A DNA stretch of 6,885 nt from Planctomycetota bacterium (GTDB taxonomy: Bacteria; Planctomycetota; Planctomycetia; Pirellulales; Lacipirellulaceae): the NCBI GenBank assembly GCA_024278035.1, contig JAJRUA010000117.1, positions 1 to 6,885 on the forward strand, in the 5' to 3' direction. Made by a program: the position numbers and the translations under genes. Shown piece after piece: positions 1-4,878 of this stretch (position 1 is the first letter of the stretch; each line of letters begins with the position of its first letter). Under the pieces are notes generated by a model. That model saw only the letters and a list, made by a program, of their open reading frames with translations. It did no database searches and was not told the origin of the DNA.

Positions 1-1
1 C

Positions 2-169
2 GATGCCGTACTTTGTGCTGGTTGCGGTGAAGTCAAAGGCGGCGCGTCATGCTGTGCCACAGGCGCCGGAACGTGCAAGAAGTGCAACCTACACAAAGGC
101 GCCCCCGGTTGCTGCAAGCTAAAAGAAGCCGTTGCTGAAGAAGCTGCCGACGAGAGCGAAGCTTCTTGA
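2..169 (+). CDS. Cysteine-rich small protein, C-terminal part (5' end outside window)
   Basis: This is an open frame running in from the left edge and ending at TGA 167-169, with 55 residues visible. It holds eight cysteines in two exact copies of the pattern CxxCxxxKGxxxCC, at visible residues 5-18 (CAGCGEVKGGASCC) and 25-38 (CKKCNLHKGAPGCC), 20 residues apart. An acidic, alanine- and glutamate-rich tail without cysteines (residues 41-55) follows. The paired CxxC and CC groups suggest binding of a soft metal (zinc, copper or iron) or a disulphide-rich fold; this is inferred from the pattern only. I recall similar short cysteine-rich proteins in planctomycete genomes, but I know of no assigned function or symbol. 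The frame is too short to appear as a start-to-stop ORF here because its start lies upstream of the window. The regular motif repeat is the main reason to believe it is coding. Confidence 0.72.
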   Translation, partial: DAVLCAGCGEVKGGASCCATGAGTCKKCNLHKGAPGCCKLKEAVAEEAADESEAS

Positions 170-200
170 ACCGAGTAGAATTCCAGCGCGAAATCCGGAT

Positions 201-245
201 AAAGCCGAAAGTGGAAAGCCTGTTGGTTTTTCCGCTTTCGGCTTT
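201..245. terminator. Hairpin between convergent genes, candidate bidirectional terminator
   Basis: The arms 201-217 and 229-245 are 17 bases each, complementary with one mismatch, around an 11-base loop. The hairpin lies 31 bases past the stop of the cysteine-rich gene and about 21 bases past the stop of the convergent gene at 267-956, where a shared terminator is expected. Neither side has a clean uninterrupted T-run, so intrinsic termination strength is uncertain. The 10-mer TTTCCGCTTT of the right arm recurs at 250-259. Confidence 0.55.
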
Positions 246-266
246 CCCATTTCCGCTTTGTAAAAA

Positions 267-956
267 CTATTCAACCAGGCGTATTTGAGCCCAGCAGCTT
301 GGGTCTTCTTCGTACGGAAAACCGGTACCAAGCGAAAATGTTTGCAGGCCGAGCTGGCGATCAAACAATGCGTACGTAAAACCAAGCTTGGGTTGGCCCG
401 TCGGGTCGCCGACAACCGAGTCGTACCCGCCGAGCGCCACGGCCGGAATACAGCACGAAAGCTCGTAGGACGAATCGGTCACTTTGCTTTTGACCTGCAA
501 TTCGCGTGGCCGAACCGGGCGGGCGTTTTCGCGAGCCCGATTGATCAGCATCTGATCCGCAACCGGCTCCTCGGCACTAGGCCCACCACCGCGAGGCAAA
601 AACACATAACGGTGACAGAAACGGGTCGCCCGATGCACGTTGGTCGTTGCCCGCGTGTCGATCCAAAGCTGGAGGCCATCGCTATCTTCAAGCCGCGACT
701 CCCGACACCAAGGCATCTGTTCTTTGCCCTCGACCCGAATCCACCAAGCGAGCCCTTTGTCATTCCAAGCCATCCGCACCTCGGCAGGCGACCGCTCGTT
801 GTCGAGATCGGCCAACTGCGGCAGACGATAACTCTCGTCCAGCACGACGCCATCCTTGAGAGTCCAAATGGTCTCCGACCGTTTGATATCGACTTCAAAA
901 CGAAACAAAAAACGGGGCGGGATCAACGCTTCGGCAGGATTCGCGGTATCGGCCAT
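267..956 (-). CDS. CBM9-like beta-sandwich domain protein, cytoplasmic, function unknown
   Basis: The gene encodes 229 aa, from ATG at 956 to TAG at 267-269. The sequence is rich in alternating hydrophobic and aromatic strands. Residues 68-120 (GLAWWIRVEG, then DSDGLQLWIDTR, then RFCHRYVFLP) resemble the core of the carbohydrate-binding module family 9 / DOMON-like fold, in which a D-x-x-x-x-W/F-I-D segment follows a tryptophan-rich strand. The C-terminal end (YALFDRQLGLQTFSLGTGFP, then WAQIRLVE) fits the closing strands of that fold. The N-terminus (MADTANPAEALIPPRFLFRF) has no signal peptide or membrane segment, so the product should stay in the cytoplasm, unlike most CBM9 modules, which sit on secreted enzymes. 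No catalytic domain is attached. No Shine-Dalgarno site precedes the ATG. The gene is probably transcribed alone, since 289 bases separate it from the gene upstream. The fold is inferred from pattern memory; sugar binding is not demonstrated. Confidence 0.78.
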   Translation of the reverse strand: MADTANPAEALIPPRFLFRFEVDIKRSETIWTLKDGVVLDESYRLPQLADLDNERSPAEVRMAWNDKGLAWWIRVEGKEQMPWCRESRLEDSDGLQLWIDTRATTNVHRATRFCHRYVFLPRGGGPSAEEPVADQMLINRARENARPVRPRELQVKSKVTDSSYELSCCIPAVALGGYDSVVGDPTGQPKLGFTYALFDRQLGLQTFSLGTGFPYEEDPSCWAQIRLVE

Positions 957-1245
957 AAGGTTACAGAATCGTGTCTTTCAAAACAGGGGGCATCGCGCAA
1001 AGCACGAGTACCTTGGTTCACTCGTGTTGGTTCACTCGCTTTGCAAGTTGGTTTCACAGCCAAGTTGGTTCCATACCGGCCGTCACATAGCCGGCCCGCC
1101 ACGCGGTCCGGAGCTACCGGCCAACTCACAATCGGCACAGCCCTAAGTTATCACAAAACAGGGCACTTAGAGAACCGCCGACTTTCGTTTCCAGGCGAAC
1201 GGCAAACGGGTGCTGGTTTGCTGGGAAACGATCGCAAACGAAAAA
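957..1245. other. Intergenic region upstream of the CBM9-like gene
   Basis: This is the 289-base gap between two leftward genes. It contains a cluster of direct repeats at 1013-1076 and a pair of mutually exclusive short stems (1143-1148 with 1165-1170, and 1140-1144 with 1160-1164). It also has a six-base inverted repeat (1216-1221 with 1234-1239) just past the DUF1559 stop. No hexamer pair close to the sigma-70 consensus is evident on the minus strand, and the only open frames here are compositionally unconvincing. Confidence 0.5.
1013..1076. repeat. Four TTGGTT-type direct repeats upstream of the CBM9-like gene
   Basis: The 12-mer TTGGTTCACTCG occurs exactly at 1013-1024 and 1027-1038. 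Two diverged copies start at 1048 (TTGGTTTCACAG) and 1065 (TTGGTTCCATAC); both are preceded by CAAG, making an exact 10-mer CAAGTTGGTT at 1044-1053 and 1061-1070. Starts are 14, 21 and 17 bases apart. The cluster lies 57-120 bases upstream of the start at 956, a position where repeated sites could bind a regulator. The repeats are directly visible; the regulatory role is inference. Confidence 0.5.
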
Positions 1246-2328
1246 TTATTTGTAATCCGAATCCGCCGGCGTAGGGAGTTGTCTTAGGTTTGCGATGTTC
1301 GCGTTGATTGCCGCAGGAGGCGGATTGAGCGGGTCCACCACTTTGCTGCCGTTGGGTGTCAGCAGACGCTGATAAACCAAGTAATCGATGTTGTCGCGAA
1401 TGTTCTGAACGTTTCCGCCTGCAAACGCAGCAATAAACAAGTCGGGATGCTCGCTCGCAGGCCGGGCATACCGTGTCGCTACTGGACTTCCTGCTGGAGT
1501 GGAGTACGAAGAGGCAAGAAAGTTGTCGCGATTGATTAGCTCTAATGTCAAAGGGCTTGGAGCCGTGAAAGGTGGGGAATTGCCAGGATCTATGACATGC
1601 CAAACCATGCCAAAAAGTTGCTCGTAGTAGTCAGAGTTGTTGGTGGGGCGTAACCAATTCCCCACATCTTCATCTTTGTGGATGTTTTCCGAGAGGAGCA
1701 AGGTCGTGGCCATGCCATCGCGGATATCGTTGCTCCGAAGCGTCGGCGCACTTTGCCCAGGCAACAGATTATGGAAAATCCCGTTGGCTTTATGATCACT
1801 GGGGTCGGCTGGGTTAGCAAGGTTGTCGTTTGCTCCCGTGTTAGCAATGTAGGACAAAAACCCCTTTTGGGAATCGGTCTTTACGTCACTAGGACAAATA
1901 AAGATGTCCAACCGTGGCGGAGAAAGGTAGTTAAAGCTTACGTTGTTCCCCGAACGCAATTGATCCCAAAGCGAACCGTTGTCGAGGTTGGGGAGCAGCT
2001 TGGCCGCCCAACTCACCTCCACGTCTGATACAAGAGGTGTGAGGTTAAATAATTCTCGATCAACCTCAGTACGCTCCAATTGCAAATAACCAGGGAACTT
2101 TTGCTTACTAGTCAATTGCGACTGCACCGCGAGTGCAAGGTTTCTCAGATTGTTATTACACTGCGTTTGCCGAGCCGTTTCGCGCGCCGCTTGAATCGCA
2201 GGTAGCAGCAACGCCACCAACGTGCCGATGATGGCAATCACAACCAGCAGCTCGACTAAGGTAAAAGCACGATGCGAGAATCGGAGGTGCTTAACTGGTT
2301 TTGTAGTGGGTTTCTTAACAAGGTTCAT
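1246..2328 (-). CDS. DUF1559 family pseudopilin-like protein with prepilin N-terminus
   Basis: The gene encodes 360 aa from ATG at 2328 to TAA at 1246-1248. I chose ATG 2328 because GAGG lies 8 bases upstream and because it puts the cleavage site near residue 21. An in-frame GTG at 2499 would add 57 residues unlike any prepilin leader. The leader is basic ([10 protein letters not shown]...HLRFSHR). A prepilin peptidase site falls between A21 and F22 (A|FTLVE), with the conserved Glu at mature position 5 (E26) and a hydrophobic helix at about 24-44. The segment [24 protein letters not shown] (43-66, split by the helix end) is the family hallmark that follows, and CPSD is at 145-148. Proteins of this family are expected to be processed by PilD and exported through a type II/IV-pilus-like system. 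Near the C-terminus the usual H-X9-DG motif reads H294-X9-G304-G305, so the Asp is missing. The substrate or role is unknown. The gene stands alone between two intergenic regions. Confidence 0.9.
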   Translation of the reverse strand: MNLVKKPTTKPVKHLRFSHRAFTLVELLVVIAIIGTLVALLLPAIQAARETARQTQCNNNLRNLALAVQSQLTSKQKFPGYLQLERTEVDRELFNLTPLVSDVEVSWAAKLLPNLDNGSLWDQLRSGNNVSFNYLSPPRLDIFICPSDVKTDSQKGFLSYIANTGANDNLANPADPSDHKANGIFHNLLPGQSAPTLRSNDIRDGMATTLLLSENIHKDEDVGNWLRPTNNSDYYEQLFGMVWHVIDPGNSPPFTAPSPLTLELINRDNFLASSYSTPAGSPVATRYARPASEHPDLFIAAFAGGNVQNIRDNIDYLVYQRLLTPNGSKVVDPLNPPPAAINANIANLRQLPTPADSDYK

Positions 2329-2466
2329 GACAAGGGCCTCTTCGTGTGAGAATTCTGTTCCGCATATCTGTTCCACCGACTTGCCACATACCTCGGGCGG
2401 CAAGCGAGTGTTAGGCCGGCTGGATAAAAAGTAGGGAAAAGACTGGAGCCGACCAAGCCATCCTGA

Positions 2467-2496
2467 ATTATCGTCTATTTGAGCATAAAAAGCCAG
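2467..2496 (-). promoter_or_regulatory. Weak candidate promoter for the DUF1559 gene
   Basis: Read on the minus strand, GATAAT (2472-2467) matches five of six bases of a sigma-70 -10 element. With an 18-base spacer the -35 would be CTGGCT (2496-2491), only three of six matching. It would give a 5' untranslated leader of about 130 bases. The poor -35 makes this tentative. Confidence 0.22.
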
Positions 2497-2561
2497 CACA
2501 TCGCAAACAGGAAAGCGGGAAAGCTGGCATTCTCCCCAAGACTAGTTAGGAAAGAGATTTG

Positions 2562-2625
2562 CCACAGAGGCACGGAGGGCCTTGGGAAACAGCTCCTTTT
2601 CTCGGTGCTTTCCGTGCCCTCGTGG
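2562..2625. repeat. Imperfect inverted repeat past the purH 3' end, possible dispersed repeat or terminator
   Basis: The arms CCACAGAGGCACGGA (2562-2576) and TCCGTGCCCTCGTGG (2611-2625) are complementary at 13 of 15 positions around a 34-base loop. It begins 44 bases past the purH stop on the minus strand. Reading leftward, the sequence after the hairpin is only mildly T-rich (CAAATCTCTTTCC), so it is not a textbook intrinsic terminator. The arms resemble a CCTCTGTGCCTCTGTGGC-type motif that I recall as recurring in intergenic DNA of several bacterial groups, including planctomycetes; that is from memory and untested. Confidence 0.5.
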
Positions 2626-2668
2626 TTTAATCGGTTCTTCTAGACGGGTAGATGGCGAGCCTTGGGCG

Positions 2669-4270
2669 TTAATGCCGGAAATGCCGTGTGCCGGTGAATA
2701 TCATCGGCAGCCCGTGCTGGTTGCACGCGGCGATCACCTCGTCGTCGCGGCGAGAACCGCCCGGCTGGATGATTGCGGCTATCCCTGCCTCGGCGGCCTG
2801 GTGGATCGAATCGTCGAACGGGAAGAATGCGTCGGAGGCCAGTACCGAGCCGCGAGTTTGGTCGCCCGCTTTGCGTATCGAGATTTCAACCGAGTCGACC
2901 CGGCTCATCTGTCCCGCCCCGACGCCAACAAGGGCTTCGTCTTTGGCAAGCACGATCGCATTGGATTTGACATAGCGGCAAGCGGCCCAGGCAAACTCAA
3001 GATCGGCTCGCAAGGCGTCCGTGGGCTGCGATTCGGTTACGACTTGCCAAGTGGCGAGGTCGTCGGCCAAATCGTCAGCCGCTTGGCAGAGCATCCCGCC
3101 ATCGATTTGGCGAAACACGGGTGCCCCACTGCCTGCCTTGAATTCGCCCGTGCGTAGCAGCCGGACGTTGGCCTTCCATTTGGGTTTGGTGGTCAGCACC
3201 TCAAGGGCCTCGGGCGTAAATTCTGGTGCGACAATCGCTTCGACAAATTTTCCGGGCTGAGCAAGAAACTCAGCCATCGGCCCATCGACCGGCACGTTGA
3301 CACCAAGCACCGAGCCAAAGGCGCTCAGCGGGTCGCCGGCCCACGCCTTTTCGACGGCCTCGGCAAGCGTCTTGCCCGTGGCCGCGCCACAAGGGTTGCT
3401 ATGCTTCAGCACGGCTACGCCAGGCTGGGGTAGCGAACGGGCAATCGCGAGTGCGGCATCCAGATCGAGCAAGTTATTGTAAGAAAGCTCTTTGCCATTG
3501 AGCTGCTCGGCATCCACCAGGCTCCCCGCACCGCCGCCTTTCAAAGCGTACAAAGCGGCCGACTGATGCGGGTTTTCGCCATAACGGAGCGTCGCGCGGC
3601 GCTCGAGCGAGAGGCTGACTTGCGGCGCAAACGAAGGTTCGTCCGTCGTTTCGTCTGGGGTTTCTTCTGGGGTATTGAGCTTCGCAAAATAGGCCGCAAT
3701 GGCGGTATCGTAGGCAGCGGTCAGTGCAAAGGCAGCGCCGGCCAGTTCGCGGCGAAGCTCGTGGGTCGTGCCGCCGGAGGCCTTGAGTTGCTCGGCAATC
3801 GCATCGTATTGCGAGGGTTGGGTAGCGAGCGTGACAAAAGCATGGTTCTTCGCCGCCGAACGAACCATCGAGGGGCCGCCGATGTCGATTTGCTCGATCG
3901 CTTCTTCGGGAGTCACGCCCTCGCGAGCGACCGTTTGCTCGAAGGGATAGAGATTCACCACGACCAGGTCGAGCATTTCGATGCCGTGTTCTTGGGCCGC
4001 GGCCATGTGTTGCGGGTTATCGCGACGGCAAAGCAGGCCGCCGTGGATTTTGGGATGCAAGGTTTTGACCCGCCCATCCATCATTTCCGGAAAACCGGTG
4101 TAGTCGGCCACGTCCCGCACCGCGACGCCGGCCTCTTCGAGATAACGCCGCGTGCCTCCCGTGCTATAGAGTTCGACGCCAGCGGCAACCAATTCGCGGG
4201 CAAAGCGGTCGAGGCCGGTTTTGTCGCTGACACTAATCAGCGCACGTTGGAGAGGCAGAGAGCGAGGCAT
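2669..4270 (-). CDS. purH: Bifunctional AICAR formyltransferase / IMP cyclohydrolase
   Basis: The gene encodes 533 aa, close to the roughly 530 aa usual for PurH, and catalyses the last two steps of de novo purine synthesis in the cytoplasm. AICAR is formylated with 10-formyl-tetrahydrofolate, and FAICAR is then cyclised to IMP. The N-terminal IMP cyclohydrolase domain (about 9-150, MGS-like fold) shows LISVSDKTGL (11-20), STGGT (36-40), MDGRVKTLHPKIHGG (64-78) and NLYPF (106-110). The AICAR transformylase domain shows RYGENPHQ (229-236), the catalytic Lys-His pair K289-H290 in LKHSNPCGAA, DPLSAFGS (313-320), SNAIVLAKD (436-444) and PGGSRRDDEVI (503-513). The ending FTGTRHFRH is typical of PurH. 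An acidic, Thr/Pro/Glu-rich linker (199-213) joins the domains. ATG 4270 is preferred over the in-frame GTG at 4321 because it puts the conserved start 11 residues in and matches family length; no clear Shine-Dalgarno is seen for either. The gene is transcribed away from the S41 protease gene. All key motifs are present, so it should be functional. Confidence 0.97.
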   Translation of the reverse strand: MPRSLPLQRALISVSDKTGLDRFARELVAAGVELYSTGGTRRYLEEAGVAVRDVADYTGFPEMMDGRVKTLHPKIHGGLLCRRDNPQHMAAAQEHGIEMLDLVVVNLYPFEQTVAREGVTPEEAIEQIDIGGPSMVRSAAKNHAFVTLATQPSQYDAIAEQLKASGGTTHELRRELAGAAFALTAAYDTAIAAYFAKLNTPEETPDETTDEPSFAPQVSLSLERRATLRYGENPHQSAALYALKGGGAGSLVDAEQLNGKELSYNNLLDLDAALAIARSLPQPGVAVLKHSNPCGAATGKTLAEAVEKAWAGDPLSAFGSVLGVNVPVDGPMAEFLAQPGKFVEAIVAPEFTPEALEVLTTKPKWKANVRLLRTGEFKAGSGAPVFRQIDGGMLCQAADDLADDLATWQVVTESQPTDALRADLEFAWAACRYVKSNAIVLAKDEALVGVGAGQMSRVDSVEISIRKAGDQTRGSVLASDAFFPFDDSIHQAAEAGIAAIIQPGGSRRDDEVIAACNQHGLPMIFTGTRHFRH

Positions 4271-4359
4271 GTTGAACTTCGGAGTTGGGATTGTCGGATG
4301 GAGATTTGAAGGGACGATCACGATAGCACTTCGCTAGGCCCTAGGGAACTCCCAGAAAG

Positions 4360-4381
4360 CCCAAGGATTGCAATCCTTGGG
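4360..4381. repeat. Perfect 22-bp palindrome upstream of purH
   Basis: The half-site CCCAAGGATTG (4360-4370) is followed immediately by its exact reverse complement (4371-4381), with no spacer. The symmetry axis lies about 100 bases upstream of the purH ATG. A spacer-less palindrome is more typical of a dimeric protein binding site than of an RNA hairpin, which needs a loop; opening the centre would still leave a stem of about nine pairs. Its role is unknown; it could be an operator or a leader hairpin for purH. Confidence 0.55.
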
Positions 4382-4449
4382 GCCTTCAGAGAAATCGCAA
4401 ACGACCGCGAACTCTTTGAAGTGTGTTGCGTATTAGAGGGGGAACACGC

Positions 4450-4478
4450 AGCCGGCATTCACGAAGAGCCGGCTTTTT
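4450..4478 (+). terminator. Terminator-like hairpin with T-tail, rightward
   Basis: The stem AGCCGGC (4450-4456) pairs with GCCGGCT (4468-4474) across an 11-base loop and is followed directly by TTTT (4475-4478). This is the shape of an intrinsic terminator for rightward transcription. No rightward protein gene lies upstream within the window except far left, beyond purH, so what it would terminate is unclear. Confidence 0.5.
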
Positions 4479-4498
4479 ACAGCAGGACGCTGTCTTTT
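4479..4498 (+). terminator. Second, smaller terminator-like hairpin
   Basis: The stem ACAGC (4479-4483) pairs with GCTGT (4489-4493) around a five-base loop and is followed by CTTTT. It directly abuts the T-tail of the preceding hairpin, giving a tandem arrangement. It is short, so it is weak on its own; the tandem placement adds some weight. Confidence 0.38.
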
Positions 4499-4730
4499 CA
4501 TTTGGAGCGATTTTCGCATCCAGTTTTCAGTAGATCGCCAATCGCTTTCGGCACCAGTTTAGGCGAGTAGGCCGCACTAGCGGCGCTATCGGTGTGGCCG
4601 GCACAAACCAATCAGACGTTGCCCTCGGTTCGAGACATGCAATCGGCTGGGCAGCAGGGTTCTCGAAAGGTCTGTGACGGTCGCGAGGGGTTCGTGGGCC
4701 AAAGATTTCCGAATCAGTTCGGCAGGATTT

Positions 4731-4759
4731 TTGACCCTCCCATTTCTGTGACCTATACT
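4731..4759 (+). promoter_or_regulatory. Near-consensus sigma-70 promoter for the S41 protease gene
   Basis: The -35 TTGACC (4731-4736, five of six) and -10 TATACT (4754-4759, five of six) are separated by exactly 17 bases. Transcription should begin near 4766, giving a leader of about 113 bases before the ATG at 4879. The -10 lies inside an inverted repeat (4739-4767), which suggests that access to it may be controlled. Confidence 0.7.
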
Positions 4760-4767
4760 GAAATGGG
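4739..4767. promoter_or_regulatory. Operator-like inverted repeat overlapping the promoter
   Basis: CCCATTTC (4739-4746) and GAAATGGG (4760-4767) are exact reverse complements, separated by 13 bases that contain the -10 element. The centre-to-centre distance of 21 bases is two helical turns, fitting a dimeric regulator bound to one face. The position covers the spacer, the -10 and the predicted start site, which would suit a repressor. The inverted repeat is directly seen; the operator role is inferred. Confidence 0.5.
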
Positions 4768-4825
4768 CCGCAAAACAGACCCTTTTGCTGTCCGTACGCA
4801 CTGATGACTCGCCGCAGTGTGTGAA

Positions 4826-4838
4826 CGCCAACTTGGCG
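4826..4838. repeat. 13-bp palindrome in the protease leader
   Basis: CGCCAACTTGGCG is symmetric with a single central base and sits 40 bases before the protease ATG, inside the predicted transcript leader. It could be a second protein binding site or a small leader hairpin (four pairs with a five-base loop). Either reading is speculative. Confidence 0.35.
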
Positions 4839-4878
4839 GAAGCGATGCGATCTCCCCAACACACGGAACGAGCAACCA

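Larger units (their letters stand above)
2329..2668. other. Intergenic region between purH and the DUF1559 gene
   Basis: This is a 340-base gap between two leftward genes. It includes the long inverted repeat at 2562-2625 (nearer purH), a six-base inverted pair GCCAGC 2492-2497 with GCTGGC 2523-2528, and a possible leftward -10 element at 2467-2472. No convincing coding sequence is present: the leftward frame extending upstream from the DUF1559 start to GTG 2499 has no family resemblance. Confidence 0.5.
4271..4878. other. Divergent intergenic region between purH and the S41 protease gene
   Basis: This 608-base region has no convincing gene. It contains, in order, a short palindrome CCCTAGGG (4339-4346), a perfect 22-bp palindrome (4360-4381) and two rightward terminator-like hairpins (4450-4478 and 4479-4498). 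A small stem GCCGC/GCGGC follows at 4571-4584, then a strong rightward promoter (4731-4759) and a 13-bp palindrome (4826-4838). Short open frames on both strands (for example 4592-4804 rightward) show no recognisable protein character. I could not find a convincing purH promoter on the minus strand. Confidence 0.6.

Noticed and set aside
923..1138. Leftward 71-codon frame upstream of the CBM9-like gene
   Set aside because: It overlaps the start of the real gene in another frame and runs through the direct repeats; no protein-like character.
285..1274. Rightward open frame of 329 codons opposite the CBM9-like gene
   Set aside because: It is the antisense shadow of the gene at 267-956 extended across the intergenic region; its translation is Arg/Pro/His-rich with no domain.
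2488..2497. Possible sigma-54 promoter (TGGC...TGC) upstream of the DUF1559 gene
   Set aside because: The GG to GC spacing is eight bases rather than ten, so it does not fit the -24/-12 pattern.
2329..2499. N-terminal extension of the DUF1559 protein from GTG 2499
   Set aside because: It would bury the prepilin leader 78 residues in; ATG 2328 has a GAGG site and a normal short basic leader.
4271..4321. N-terminal extension of PurH from GTG 4321
   Set aside because: The extra 17 residues have no family match, and starting at ATG 4270 gives the usual length.
4271..4500. Purine riboswitch in the purH leader
   Set aside because: No conserved purine-aptamer core or three-way-junction loops are recognisable on the minus strand; only simple hairpins are present.
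4621..4680. tRNA-like GGTTCGAGAC stretch
   Set aside because: There is no matching acceptor, D or anticodon stem around it.
4592..4804. Small rightward 70-codon frame upstream of the protease
   Set aside because: It spans the promoter at 4731-4759 and has no recognisable features.
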